From positions 93,458 through 157,457 of the forward strand of contig NZ_VIAQ01000011.1 in the NCBI RefSeq assembly GCF_006546655.1: a DNA stretch of 64,000 nucleotides, in the 5' to 3' direction. The notes beneath the pieces are model-generated. The model did not search any database. It saw only the letters and a list, made by a program, of their open reading frames with translations, and was not told the DNA's origin. Origin of the DNA: Methanolobus vulcani (GTDB lineage Archaea; Halobacteriota; Methanosarcinia; Methanosarcinales; Methanosarcinaceae). The position numbers were made by a program, and so were the translations under genes. Shown here piece after piece: positions 34,972 through 44,782 of the stretch. Every line of letters begins with the position of its first letter. The first letter of the stretch is position 1.

Positions 34972-35763
34972 TCATACTATCAATCTTCTTTTCATGAGGT
35001 TTATTGAAAGAACCAGCAGAGCCACGCCAACAAACAAAACCCATGCAACATCAAAGATAAGAGATGAACTCAGCACCCCGAATGAAAGAGTCCTTATAAC
35101 ATTCACAATATGGGTCAGCGGAAGGAAGGCCGTTGCAAAATACTGGAGTGGAACAGGAAGTGCACTGAGTGGGAAAAATGTTCCACTGAAAAGGAACATC
35201 GGTGTGATAAATAACAGTACCGGATAATTGATAGACATAATATTTGGTGTAATGGCTGTAAAACACATCCCTATGGCTGCAAAGAGTAATCCTCCAAAAA
35301 AAGCGAAGGGTATAATCAGAAGAGAGTACTTCAGGTCAATCAGACCAAACAGTGCTATCACAGGTATCATAACTGTAGCATTTATCATGCTTCTGGTAGC
35401 TCCCCACAGCAGCTCCCCTGCAATCACATCCTCTATGGTAAGCGGGGTTGCAATGATGGCATCGAATGTTTTCTGATAGTACATCCTGACGTAAGAACTG
35501 TAACTGCACTCGAAAAAGGATGCATACATTACTGAAACTGCAATCAGTGCAGGGGCTATAAACCGGGCATAAGGAACTCCGTCGATACTCTCTACGAACT
35601 TCCCAAGTCCGAAACCAAGAGCCAGTAGGTACAATATAGGTTCAAGGAACGGAGGCAGGAAGTTCAGTTTAATGTCCTTCATGAAAACATCCTTGTTCCT
35701 CTGCCAGACCTTAAACGACCTTGAACTTACAGAGGGAATCCTGAAATAATCTACCGGGTTCAT
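34972..35763 (-). CDS. ABC-2 type exporter permease
   Basis: A 263-residue integral membrane protein with six spans and the ABC-2 (DrrB/NodJ) plan: a cytosolic N-terminal part (SSRSFKVWQRNKDVFMKDIK), a central EDVIAGELLWGATRSMINAT coupling segment, and late GTFFPLSALPVPLQYFATAF before the last spans, the consensus of this family. Start at ATG 35763 overlaps the ATPase stop by four bases (ATGA). Makes an exporter with the preceding gene, for a drug, lipid or glycan; substrate unknown. Confidence 0.92.
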   Translation of the reverse strand: MNPVDYFRIPSVSSRSFKVWQRNKDVFMKDIKLNFLPPFLEPILYLLALGFGLGKFVESIDGVPYARFIAPALIAVSVMYASFFECSYSSYVRMYYQKTFDAIIATPLTIEDVIAGELLWGATRSMINATVMIPVIALFGLIDLKYSLLIIPFAFFGGLLFAAIGMCFTAITPNIMSINYPVLLFITPMFLFSGTFFPLSALPVPLQYFATAFLPLTHIVNVIRTLSFGVLSSSLIFDVAWVLFVGVALLVLSINLMKRRLIV

Positions 35764-36653
35764 TCTCTCAGACTCCTGCCGGTGAGTTTGAGGAATACAT
35801 CCTCAAGTGTTGCCGGCCTTGCACTTATCTTTGAAAGAGAGCATTCCATGAGAAGGATTTCAGATATTTCCCTGGCATTATCCGTATAGATGTGGACAAT
35901 ATCACCTATGACCTCGTATTTTGCTTCTTTCTGCCGGAGGCATTCCAGTAGTTCAGGATTGTTCTCTGCTTCTATGATATCTGAACCTATGAACTCCTCG
36001 ATTACTCCCATTGGACTGCCTTCAACCAGGATTTTGCCATTGTCCATTACCACAAGCCTGTCACAGAGCTTTTCAACTTCGTCAAGATAATGGGAAGTGA
36101 GAACGATGGTAACTCCCTGCTTTTTTAGATTCCTGAGCTTTTCCCAAATCAGATGACGTGCCTGTGGGTCTAGTCCGACAGTCGGTTCATCAAGGATAAG
36201 GACATCTGGCCGATTTATCAATGCTCTTGCAAGTACAAGTCTGCGTTTCATTCCACCTGACAGGCTTTCTGTCATTACATCACGTTTTTCCTGAAGGTGA
36301 ACGAAATCCAGAAGTTCTTCAATTCTCTTTTCAGCCTCATCTTTAGGGATATCAAAATATCTGGAATACACAAGGAGATTTTCATAGACCGTGAAATCTC
36401 CATCCAGATTGTTTTCCTGAGGAACAACTCCCATGAGTGATTTTATCTCTCGCTGCTGTCTGGAAACGTCCATATCCAGCACTTCCAGAGAGCCTCCAGT
36501 TACTGGAGATACACACTGTATCATTCGCATTGTGGTTGTTTTACCTGCTCCGTTGGGTCCGAGAAATCCAAACATTTCGCCTTCTTCAATACTAAAACTA
36601 ATGCCGTCAACTGCTACAAAGTCCTTGTAAGACTTTTTCAGGTCTGTGGCCAC
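35760..36653 (-). CDS. ABC-2 type exporter ATP-binding protein
   Basis: A 297-residue ATPase of the DrrA/CcmA-type group. Walker A GPNGAGKTT, Q-loop VPQENNLDGDFTVYENL, signature LSGGMKRRLVLA, Walker B LILDEPTVGLDP and H-loop LTSHYLDE are intact; the C-terminal 80 residues match the DrrA regulatory extension. GTG 36653 is chosen because the protein already begins with the first beta strand (VATDLKKSYKDFVAV). A TATA-like TATAAATA is only about 15 bases upstream, too close for it to serve this start, so the exact start is not certain. Couples with the permease by a four-base overlap. Confidence 0.92.
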   Translation of the reverse strand: MATDLKKSYKDFVAVDGISFSIEEGEMFGFLGPNGAGKTTTMRMIQCVSPVTGGSLEVLDMDVSRQQREIKSLMGVVPQENNLDGDFTVYENLLVYSRYFDIPKDEAEKRIEELLDFVHLQEKRDVMTESLSGGMKRRLVLARALINRPDVLILDEPTVGLDPQARHLIWEKLRNLKKQGVTIVLTSHYLDEVEKLCDRLVVMDNGKILVEGSPMGVIEEFIGSDIIEAENNPELLECLRQKEAKYEVIGDIVHIYTDNAREISEILLMECSLSKISARPATLEDVFLKLTGRSLRE

Positions 36654-36810
36654 AATTATCGGAGCTATTTATACCACCTTTATGGAAGTTGGCAAGGGTA
36701 GGTATTAATAATTTCGACTGGAAATCAAGGGGTTTTGCAGGTTGTGTGCACGCAGTATTTATCATAAAAAGACATAATTGTAGAATAACAAGAGAATTTG
36801 GAGGATTACA

Positions 36811-37218
36811 ATGGCTGAACTAAAGAATCTGATAGCAACAGCAAAGGAAAAGGGTTCTTTTCCAACCCTGATGATGGCAGCAGAGAAACTCAAGCTCGTG
36901 AGCAAATACAGCAACGAAGGCCCTTTCACAATCTTTGCACCGGTAGAATCTGCTTTTGAGTCAATACCTGATGACGTCATTGATGAATCTTTTGATGATC
37001 ATGACTACCTTCTGGGAATTATCAACTACCACATCGTTGAAGGAAAATACACCACAAAAGACCTTGAAGGACTTACCGAACTGGAAACACTCAGTGGCAA
37101 CAAACTGAAGATTACCGTAAAAGATGGAATTAAAGTCGACACTGCAACTATCATTGAAGCTGATATTGAATGCAGCAATGGGATTATTCATGCAATTGAT
37201 GAGATTCTGATTCCGTAA
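36811..37218 (+). CDS. Fasciclin (FAS1) domain protein
   Basis: A 135-residue single FAS1 domain without a signal peptide. The two FAS1 motifs are visible: H1 as GPFTIFAPVESAFESIPDDV and H2 near the end as SNGIIHAIDEILIP, with YHIVEGKYTTKDLEGL in between. FAS1 domains mediate adhesion; in methanogens small single-domain forms are common and their location is uncertain, since this one lacks a visible secretion signal. GGAGG lies near the ATG 36811. Single gene between two large envelope regions. Confidence 0.93.
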   Translation: MAELKNLIATAKEKGSFPTLMMAAEKLKLVSKYSNEGPFTIFAPVESAFESIPDDVIDESFDDHDYLLGIINYHIVEGKYTTKDLEGLTELETLSGNKLKITVKDGIKVDTATIIEADIECSNGIIHAIDEILIP

Positions 37219-37290
37219 TTCAGAAGTTAATTATTGAAAAATACGAATCTGTAAAGATTGCAAGCACAAATATCAATTTAAAAAATAGAA

Positions 37291-37313
37291 AATGAAGGTT
37301 TAAAACCTTCATT
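37291..37313 (-). terminator. Terminator hairpin overlapping the stop of the PGF-CTERM protein
   Basis: Ten-base perfect arms AATGAAGGTT and AACCTTCATT with a three-base loop. The stop codon (37309-37311) lies inside the right arm. A U-rich run (TTCTATTTTTTAAATTG) follows on the minus strand. Confidence 0.7.
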
Positions 37314-40300
37314 CATTCCTGTTCTTCTGGCGCATTAATGCTGCTACCATTGAAATACCCATTATTCCAAGGAGGATTCCAAATCCGGGAATTCCTTTGT
37401 CTTCTTCGGTGTCAGGTATATCACCTGTAGTTTCACTTTCGGAAGCTCCTGAATCCGAATCAGAACCTGTTTTATCTCCTGAAGCAACATAGTTATCTTC
37501 AGAATCTGATCGGGTGCTTATTGCGAAGGTAGAGAAACCTGGAGTCTTAGCAGCATAGTAAACGTACTCACCGTCATTACTTGAAACAGAAGTTTCAAGC
37601 TGATCCCATGCATTTCCCGTATAATGTGAAAGTACAACATCATCTGTTGAGATTCCATTCTGCTCAAGCCATGATTTCTCTACCTTGAATGCAATGCTGG
37701 CTCCTGCAATGTTATCAGAGTCAACTTCACTTACTTTGATGTTAAGATAGCTATGAACATTGCCCGGTGCAGAGTTAGGGATATTATCCGGCTTGGATTC
37801 AAGTTTCTGAACTGAAACTGATATCTTATCAATATCAACTTCAGATTCAACTTCCACACCGATTACATCTGTCGTGGTCAGTTCTACTGAAACAACCTTT
37901 ACAGGATCAGAAAGGACCTTTCCGGAAGACTCTTGAGTTACGATCTTTACTCCTTCGTAAGTGCTCTTTGATTCAAGGTAAGCCTCACGCACCGTTGATG
38001 AAAGACCATCAGAACTACTGCCTGAACTGGAAGCTGGAGCAGTTGGGCCAGTATATGAAAGACTGGTATTGGTTACTGTATTGCTTGCATTATCTGTTGC
38101 AACCACTGTTACAGTATTTGCACCATATCCTGCAGATATTGTTCCGTTCCACATGTTGCTGCCCTGATCTGTAAGTGCAGTTCCTGCAGCAGTGACGCCC
38201 TTAATACCACTACCACTGTCAGATACGTTCACAGTTACCTCAATGCTTTCACCATAAGAACTTGGGCTTTCTGTACCCAGTGTCAGGTTGTAGATTACCG
38301 GATCAGTATTGTCAATAATAACCTCAAAGGTCGCTGATGAACTGTCATTCACATTGCCTGCCTCATCGGTTGCTGTGACATTAAGCAGGTATGTTCCTTC
38401 AGCTCCGGCAATCTCAAGATTGCTGTACTTCCAGTAATTAGTTGGTGAAACCTGACTCAGCGTCACATTGTCATGTGCACTTATATTGCTGACATTATCA
38501 ATGGACATTACACCTGAAACACCTGAAAAAGCATCATAAACTGTTGCATTGAGTGTAATGGTTGATCCATTGTTCACTGCTGTGTAACCGGTTGCATATT
38601 CAGTATGAGCATCAAGCACAAGTGATTCAGTATTGTCTACCTTGATACTGAGGTTCACTGAATCGTTCACATTACTTGCATTGTCATAGGTCACTACAGT
38701 AAGATTGAAAGTACCATCTGTAGGCGCAGAGATTATGAGCGAATTATTGAACCAGTCGTTTCCGCCTGCATTCTCAAGGATTGCCAGTGATGATGCATTT
38801 ACATCTGAAACATCAACTGTAGCATTCTTCACACCAACTCCCGTATCAACAATAGTAGCATTCAGCTCAAGAGCGTCGCCATCCTTAAACCACTGGGAAC
38901 CTGTAGGAGAAACAGGAGTTACAGTAGGACCAACATTGTCAATGATAACGGATATGGAGCCACTGGTGTTCCAGTTGGTTGCATTATCTGCTGCCATCAC
39001 TGGTAAATTAACTGTTCCTGAACTTGAATTATTCACAATGACTGAAAGTGTGTAATCATCCTCACCTGCAACGGTGAAGGATTCCCAATCAAGTGAACTG
39101 TTAAGACCGGAAGCATTGACCATTACTGTAGATGCATTCACACCTGAAAGGCTGCCATCGATAACAGTAAGGTTCAGTACAACTGTTCCACCATCGCTTA
39201 CAGCATTCGTGCCTGACTGATAGACAGCTTCAGCATTGGTGAAGATCGGGGCAGTGTTGTCCACATTCACTGTCAGGTTTACGCTGTCATTCACATTACT
39301 GATGTTATCATAGGCACTTACCGTAAGGTTGATAGAACCCTCGTTTGATGTGGAAACTGTTAGTGAACTGTTGGTCCAGTAGCTACCAGCAGAGTTGGCA
39401 AGTATTGCTGTGCTTGCAACTGACACATCAGATGTGTCAACTACCACTGTATCCATTCCAGCAGAACCAACATCCGTGCTTGAGACATTGATATCGATGC
39501 TTGAACCATTCTTAAGCCACTCGGAACCATCCGGCAAGATACCTGATACCAATGGTGCAGAATTATCCAGAACAACTGAGATGGTCTGACTGGAATTAAC
39601 ATTTGTTGCATTATCTGCAACACTTACCGGCAGAATGACAGTTCCGGTACTTGAATTATTGACGTTCACAGACAGTGTGAAGTTGTTACCGCCTGCCGAA
39701 CTTAGTGTTTCCCAGCCAAGTGAACTGTTAAGACCGGAGACATTGATCATTAAGGCCGAAGCGTTGATACCTGAGAGATCTCCATCTGTTGCAGTGAGGT
39801 TCAATACCACCTCACCACTGCTGTTCACAGCATCATGTTCTGAAGGATAAACTGCTACTACATTACTTACTATCGGAGCAGTGTTATCAATCTTCACTGT
39901 CAGGTTTACGGAATCATTAACATTGCTCACATTATCGTATGCGGTTATAGTTAGGTTGAAAATACCGTCATTGGATGCGGAAACAATCATTGAGTTGTTG
40001 GTCCAGTTGTTCCCTTCCGTGTTTGCAAGAATAGCTATTGATGAATCATTTACCTGTGAGATATCAACGGTTGCGTTCTTAATACCGGCTTCGCCGCTGT
40101 CATAGATGATTGCAGCGAGGTTTAGCAGTGAACCGTTGTTCAACCACTCGGTACCAAGTGGAGATATCGGGATCACTAACGGTTCCATACCATCGGCAGA
40201 ATAGGACGTCCAGTGGGAAACACTGAATGTCAGGGTATCTGTGGTATCGTTCCATACAAGTCCTGTTACTGTATCTCCGCTTGTAGCTCCACTCTGAACT

Positions 40301-42741
40301 ATAGGAACACCATCCATGAGTATACCGGGGTCGCATGAGAACTGTGATAGGCTGTACATGCTCAGATCAGCGGATACATTCAGTGCTATAAGTGCATCTG
40401 CTGCACTGTCAAGTGACATATTGGCTGCAGCAATCTGCATGTTGGTACTAAGATTCTGAAGAGCTGAAACCGTAGTCATATCACAGAGATTCACTGGTGC
40501 TGTGAAGTTGATTGATCCGTTTACGTTTTCAAACACAAGGTTACTGACATTGGTGAAATCACTGATCTCTGTGGTCCAGTTGGTGGTCGAACCTCCAAGC
40601 GAAGGGTCGAACATCTCAGGAGTTACGTTGACAAGGGCAATGAACGGATCAGGTCCTGTGGATGAGTCTGTGATATTCATGTTACCTGCTCCATCCATGG
40701 CATAAATTATCACATTTCTTACATAACCTGCACTGACGTTACCATTTGCAGAGTTGCCAATTGGATGTGCAATAGTATACGTGTTCCCTGAAGCAGTTGC
40801 AAACACTTCTGAGATATTTCCATCGACTTCACTAAAATTACCCCAGACCGTGAGGGCTGTTTCGGTCAGATTCACATCTATTACAATAGCAGATGGATTT
40901 GCAGTTGTGTTGTCGTAGTAATAGTACATACTTGTAGGGTATTCGGTACCATTTGCAATTACCGGATTAACAGAACTGAACTCAGGCATTGTATTATCAA
41001 GGATTACCTGAATCGTTGTCTGATTCATATTTGTTGCATTGTCAGATGCCTTTACAGGTACATTGACAGTACCAGTAGTAGAATTATTGATAATTACTGA
41101 TTTGGTGAAAACATCACCGTCTGCATAATTGAACTGAACCCAGTCAGTAAAACTATCATTCAAGCCCGAGAGATCGAGCATCACAGAAGAGAAATTCAGA
41201 CCTGAATATTCAGAGTCGTTCGCAGTTACATTAAGAATGATAGTGTCACCAGCCTTTGCAGCCGTCTGTGATGTTGGATAGACCGGATCCTGTGTTTCAA
41301 GCACCGGTGCAGTATTATCAATGTTCAGTGTAATATTCACACTGTTGTTGACATTACCTGCGTCATCGGATACACCTATCTGCAAATCTATAGGTCCTTC
41401 CGAAGATGAAGCTGCTGTAAGTGAATCGTTGAACCAGTAATCAGTTTCACCAACTTTGGTAAGGATTGCTGTTGTGCTTGCATTAACATCTGAAACATTG
41501 ACTGTAACACTGCTTACGTTACTTGCATTGGAGCCTCCTAAATCAATTGCACTGACATTAAGTGTGAGGGTTGAACCATTGTTCATCCAAACATCGGATG
41601 TTGGGGAGATTGCAGTAACTACAGGCTCAGTATTATCGACCCATACTGTGAATTCGACAGTTCCGTTGATATTGCCCATATTGTCAGTTGCGGTGATTGG
41701 CACATTGGTTGACCCTTCAGCACTTACCCCTACGATTACACTGTTATTAATCCAGTAACCATCAATTAGCGTAAGATCAATTGGCCCTCCATATGAGTTA
41801 TTTATGGCAGGTCCGCCGAATGTTACTGTGGACACACCTGAACCGTTTACATCGACAACGCTTGCATTCAATGTAATTGCCATACCGTTGCTCACCCATG
41901 TTTGTGTTTCTCCAAATGTATTTGGAGTGACTGTTGGTTCTGTATTGTCGACCCACACAGTAAAATTGGCACTGTTATTCACATGGGATACATTATCATA
42001 AGAAGTAATAGGCAGGTCATATCGGCCGTCAATGGCACTAATGACAAATGAACTGTTTGTCCAGTAATCAGGAAGTATATTTTCAAGGTTGATTAAGCTT
42101 GCACTTTCATTTACCTGGGATATATTAACTGTGGCATTATACACGCCTGAAACTGCATCACTGATACTTGCATTAAGTGAAAGGATTGAACCATTCTTAA
42201 CCCATGTCTCTTCTGATTGTGTGAAATTTATGGGAATTACAGAAGGTTCACCATCTATTGTTAAATAAATTGGTACGCTTGTGGTTGTTGCGCTAGTGTT
42301 AAGATTGAATGTAGAAGTGATATTTTGTAGGTACTGGTCATCAAATACTACTGCAGAATCAGAGATGTTAATGGAAAATTCTGTGTTATTATGAACAATA
42401 ATATTTGTACCGTTAGAGATTGTAAGTACGTTTTGATTGAAAGTAATGTTGCCTAAAGACACATTATCAAAACCATTCAGTGTATAGTTATCTGTACTAA
42501 TGATATCTATACCAATGCCGTCTGGACATGTTATGTTCAATGACGTAATATCCGCATCTTCAGTTGCTGTGAAATTCAAATACGTGGGAATCATATATTC
42601 AGTTGTATTATCACCATAAACCGTTTGTACCACAGCTCCGGTTATGGTTCCACCTGCCGAAATAACTGAAAATAGAAGGAGTAGTAGAACTAATCCCAAT
42701 AGTAAGAAAAATCGATTATGCTTAGCCTGTTCCTTTATCAA
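37309..42741 (-). CDS. Giant repetitive PGF-CTERM surface protein
   Basis: Extracellular protein of 1810 residues, probably part of or attached to the S-layer. A signal helix lies at residues 11-30 (FFLLLGLVLLLLLFSVISAG). About a dozen Ig-like modules follow, each with DNT-P linkers and SEWLKNGS- or NASTVMVNVSGL-like strands; two module types alternate so that the true repeat is about 190 residues. N-glycosylation sequons (N-x-S/T) are very dense. Near residue 1560 a PGF-pre-PGF domain starts (STYEGVKIVTQESSGKVLSD), and the chain ends with acidic Ser/Asp-rich linker, PGFGILLGIMGISMVAAL and a basic tail, the PGF-CTERM signal cut by archaeosortase A. Confidence 0.92.
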   Translation of the reverse strand: MIKEQAKHNRFFLLLGLVLLLLLFSVISAGGTITGAVVQTVYGDNTTEYMIPTYLNFTATEDADITSLNITCPDGIGIDIISTDNYTLNGFDNVSLGNITFNQNVLTISNGTNIIVHNNTEFSINISDSAVVFDDQYLQNITSTFNLNTSATTTSVPIYLTIDGEPSVIPINFTQSEETWVKNGSILSLNASISDAVSGVYNATVNISQVNESASLINLENILPDYWTNSSFVISAIDGRYDLPITSYDNVSHVNNSANFTVWVDNTEPTVTPNTFGETQTWVSNGMAITLNASVVDVNGSGVSTVTFGGPAINNSYGGPIDLTLIDGYWINNSVIVGVSAEGSTNVPITATDNMGNINGTVEFTVWVDNTEPVVTAISPTSDVWMNNGSTLTLNVSAIDLGGSNASNVSSVTVNVSDVNASTTAILTKVGETDYWFNDSLTAASSSEGPIDLQIGVSDDAGNVNNSVNITLNIDNTAPVLETQDPVYPTSQTAAKAGDTIILNVTANDSEYSGLNFSSVMLDLSGLNDSFTDWVQFNYADGDVFTKSVIINNSTTGTVNVPVKASDNATNMNQTTIQVILDNTMPEFSSVNPVIANGTEYPTSMYYYYDNTTANPSAIVIDVNLTETALTVWGNFSEVDGNISEVFATASGNTYTIAHPIGNSANGNVSAGYVRNVIIYAMDGAGNMNITDSSTGPDPFIALVNVTPEMFDPSLGGSTTNWTTEISDFTNVSNLVFENVNGSINFTAPVNLCDMTTVSALQNLSTNMQIAAANMSLDSAADALIALNVSADLSMYSLSQFSCDPGILMDGVPIVQSGATSGDTVTGLVWNDTTDTLTFSVSHWTSYSADGMEPLVIPISPLGTEWLNNGSLLNLAAIIYDSGEAGIKNATVDISQVNDSSIAILANTEGNNWTNNSMIVSASNDGIFNLTITAYDNVSNVNDSVNLTVKIDNTAPIVSNVVAVYPSEHDAVNSSGEVVLNLTATDGDLSGINASALMINVSGLNSSLGWETLSSAGGNNFTLSVNVNNSSTGTVILPVSVADNATNVNSSQTISVVLDNSAPLVSGILPDGSEWLKNGSSIDINVSSTDVGSAGMDTVVVDTSDVSVASTAILANSAGSYWTNSSLTVSTSNEGSINLTVSAYDNISNVNDSVNLTVNVDNTAPIFTNAEAVYQSGTNAVSDGGTVVLNLTVIDGSLSGVNASTVMVNASGLNSSLDWESFTVAGEDDYTLSVIVNNSSSGTVNLPVMAADNATNWNTSGSISVIIDNVGPTVTPVSPTGSQWFKDGDALELNATIVDTGVGVKNATVDVSDVNASSLAILENAGGNDWFNNSLIISAPTDGTFNLTVVTYDNASNVNDSVNLSIKVDNTESLVLDAHTEYATGYTAVNNGSTITLNATVYDAFSGVSGVMSIDNVSNISAHDNVTLSQVSPTNYWKYSNLEIAGAEGTYLLNVTATDEAGNVNDSSSATFEVIIDNTDPVIYNLTLGTESPSSYGESIEVTVNVSDSGSGIKGVTAAGTALTDQGSNMWNGTISAGYGANTVTVVATDNASNTVTNTSLSYTGPTAPASSSGSSSDGLSSTVREAYLESKSTYEGVKIVTQESSGKVLSDPVKVVSVELTTTDVIGVEVESEVDIDKISVSVQKLESKPDNIPNSAPGNVHSYLNIKVSEVDSDNIAGASIAFKVEKSWLEQNGISTDDVVLSHYTGNAWDQLETSVSSNDGEYVYYAAKTPGFSTFAISTRSDSEDNYVASGDKTGSDSDSGASESETTGDIPDTEEDKGIPGFGILLGIMGISMVAALMRQKNRNE

Positions 42742-43020
42742 AAATATCCTCTCCGTAAATGTAAAAACTTATTTTATACTTAGTGTAAAATGACAAACAG
42801 TATACACTATTTTGAATGAAGTAGAAAGCTAGCGATTATAAGAACTAGAACAATCCACGCTAATATTTCAAGAATTGTATATATCCAGTATATTATATGT
42901 ATTTTATTAATTGTTGCGCAGATATTTCAGAAATGAAAAACTACAATACAATATGAAAAGAGAATCAGGGTTTGGTTCGATCATCTAAAACAGATGATCC
43001 TTGTTGATTTCGAAACCGAG
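42742..43020. other. Non-coding AT-rich region with a hairpin
   Basis: Space between the surface protein and the duplicated tRNA flank. It has promoter-like AT-rich sequence for the 1810-residue protein and, at 42979-42999, a perfect hairpin with GATCATCT and AGATGATC arms and a five-base loop, which could end transcription from the tRNA side. No open frame with a ribosome-binding site was seen. Confidence 0.5.
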
Positions 43021-43179
43021 TATAACACTACGTGTAATACCACATGAATTAACGTAGAAATTGGTGGGATCGCGGAGATTTGCAACCCAGATGACGCTTC
43101 TGGAGCGCGAGACGAGGTATAACACTACGTGTAATACCACATGAATTAACGTAGAAATTGGTGGGATCGCGGAGATTTG
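43021..43179. repeat. 62-bp direct repeat including the tRNA-Pro 3' end
   Basis: Copies at 43021-43082 and 43118-43179 are identical over 62 bases and start 97 bases apart. Each runs from the flank (TATAACACTACGTGTAATAC) into the acceptor and T-stem part of the tRNA-Pro sequence, CCA included. The second copy is part of the complete tRNA; in the first, the tRNA sequence decays after the T stem. Confidence 0.9.
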
Positions 43180-43236
43180 AACTCCAGTCGCTAGACCCCC
43201 AGCCTAACAGGATGGACCAGGCTACCCTACGATCCC
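43159..43236 (-). tRNA. tRNA-Pro, anticodon GGG, CCA encoded
   Basis: Minus-strand cloverleaf: acceptor GGGATCG/CGATCCC, D arm GGGTAGCCTGGTCCATCC, anticodon stem TTAGG/TCTAG around loop CTGGGGG (anticodon GGG), T arm TGGAG-TTCAAAT-CTCCG, discriminator A, and an encoded CCA at 43159-43161. The mature body is 75 bases (43162-43236). Its 3' end and flank are duplicated on the downstream side. Confidence 0.9.
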
Positions 43237-43313
43237 GCAGGATTGTAATTAGATATACATTACAGTATTTTAGTGTTTCCGAGGGCAGAAACTCTAAATT
43301 AATTAAAAAATAG

Positions 43314-44048
43314 TTATTGGGACTTCAGCCAGATATCGTAAGCCTCAATGACTTCCTCGCCCTCAACAAAGACAAGGTCATTGTCTTTACCATACTGCTT
43401 TGCATCTCCTTTTTCAAGAGCTCTGCCGGTTTCATCGTCCAGCATCTCACAAACAACCATTGCAGGAGTTATGCCTGCTATCTTTGCAAGAACAATGGAA
43501 AGTTCTGTCTGACCCATGCGTTCATGGACAAGTCCTTTTGCAGCACGCAGGGTTGCAACATGACCGGGGGTTCTGAATTCTGTTCCGAAATGAACATCTT
43601 CACCGTTGAGTGTCTTCTCGACGATCTCACCAAGTTTGTTGATTGTAAGAGCCCTGTCATTGTCAGGAATTCCGGTGCGTGTATCCCTGTGGTTAACCCA
43701 TATTGAGAAAGATGAACGTGAATCGTACTTGAGATCTCCGCCCTTTTCCACGATCTTGTTGAGTGCTGTGCTACACTGATTAGCTTCCCTTATTATGTCT
43801 GCCATAAATGGAAGACCAAGTTTCTCTGATGCTTCAGAATCAAGAGCAACACAAATGAGTCCGCCTGCATCCTTACGCATCCACCTGACATCTTCAGGTG
43901 TAACTGCATTTGCAGCAATGGTGAAGTCAGTCTCAGCTTCACGGCCTTCAAGATCGAAAAGCAGGATCATTTCACCTCTCTGGAGAGCCTTGATTGCTTT
44001 CTGTATATTCTTACTGTAATTTTCAATAGAATCCGCATTTGAAACCAT
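43314..44048 (-). CDS. ribB: 3,4-dihydroxy-2-butanone 4-phosphate synthase
   Basis: Converts ribulose 5-phosphate into the four-carbon unit of riboflavin, needed for FAD, FMN and coenzyme F420. The 244-residue protein has the acidic active-site loop LFDLEGREAETDFTIAANAV, and the conserved RMGQTELSIVLAKIAGI and GIPDNDRALTI-type segments (TGIPDNDRALTINKL). The start is ATG 44048 (MVSNADS); an ATG three codons earlier lies closer to the GGGAG site. It begins 45 bases after the riboflavin kinase gene on the same strand, so the two form a riboflavin operon. Confidence 0.94.
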   Translation of the reverse strand: MVSNADSIENYSKNIQKAIKALQRGEMILLFDLEGREAETDFTIAANAVTPEDVRWMRKDAGGLICVALDSEASEKLGLPFMADIIREANQCSTALNKIVEKGGDLKYDSRSSFSIWVNHRDTRTGIPDNDRALTINKLGEIVEKTLNGEDVHFGTEFRTPGHVATLRAAKGLVHERMGQTELSIVLAKIAGITPAMVVCEMLDDETGRALEKGDAKQYGKDNDLVFVEGEEVIEAYDIWLKSQ

Positions 44049-44093
44049 AATTATCATTTCTCCCTTGCACTTAGTCTTCCTGACTTCCAATCA

Positions 44094-44765
44094 TCACTTG
44101 CATTTTTGCGGGTTTTTCACCACTACCTTTACTTCATCGCCATCATGTATCCTTAGCACTTCACGCAGCTTTACAGGTGCGATTATCTCCAGAAGGTCTG
44201 CCGGATAGTGTGTCCTGTCCGGTATTATGACGGCACTTTTGATACCCTCTATCTCGATTGGATAGCATTTCACACCACCGAAACTGCGCTCTCCATCATT
44301 GAAACCGTTTATAATGATAGGTTGTATCAGGTCCATGTTGTCTCGTATCTGGGCACTTTCACCATTTAGACGCACGTTAAGTGTTCCGGGGAATGGCTTG
44401 AAATCGAGTTTGTCCCTGAACTGGGACATGTAACCATCTTTTGCAATGTAGTACTGTCCTTCCCCAAGCCCCGTTATGACCTCTCCATAGAGTTCAAGGT
44501 CAACATGGTCCTTACAGAATATCTGCTGGTAGTCAGCATACTCCTTTTTGAGAAGCCCGACACCAACTTCAGTGAGTTGGACCATCTGCCCTCCTGCAAC
44601 AAGCTGTCTTGAGATGAAACCGTCATCTTCAAGCTGTTTTAGCACTCTTGCGGCAGTCTTGGAACTGGTTGATACGTGGTGCATGAACTCAGTGGAGGAT
44701 ATCTTCACAGGTTTTTCGATCGCACCGATCAGTGCCAGTTTCTTTAGGGACGTTGTTGTGTACAT
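44094..44765 (-). CDS. ribK: CTP-dependent riboflavin kinase with helix-turn-helix (RbkR-type)
   Basis: Archaeal riboflavin kinase fused to a winged helix, 223 residues; this arrangement (RbkR) is known to act both as FMN-forming enzyme and as regulator of riboflavin genes. The N-terminal winged helix reads YTTTSLKKLALIGAIEKPVK, STSSKTAARVLKQLEDDGFI and LTEVGVGLLKK. The kinase part starts near residue 90 with VITGLGEGQYYIAKDGYMSQ, then FPGTLNVRLN, and ends in APVKLREVLRIHDGDEVKVV. CTP is the phosphate donor in this family. First gene of the unit with ribB, behind paired inverted repeats. Confidence 0.94.
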   Translation of the reverse strand: MYTTTSLKKLALIGAIEKPVKISSTEFMHHVSTSSKTAARVLKQLEDDGFISRQLVAGGQMVQLTEVGVGLLKKEYADYQQIFCKDHVDLELYGEVITGLGEGQYYIAKDGYMSQFRDKLDFKPFPGTLNVRLNGESAQIRDNMDLIQPIIINGFNDGERSFGGVKCYPIEIEGIKSAVIIPDRTHYPADLLEIIAPVKLREVLRIHDGDEVKVVVKNPQKCK

Positions 44766-44782
44766 TGACTAATCACATCAAT

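Noticed and set aside
37309..42741. Regularly spaced DNA repeats suggesting a CRISPR array
   Set aside because: The repeats are within a continuous reading frame, are not identical and encode Ig-like protein modules.
43063..43117. A second tRNA gene in the first copy of the duplicated flank
   Set aside because: Only the acceptor and part of the T arm are present; the remaining bases do not fold into D or anticodon arms and the space is only 55 bases.
42742..43313. Integrated virus or plasmid at tRNA-Pro
   Set aside because: No integrase or other element gene is in the window, so only a scar or duplication can be claimed.
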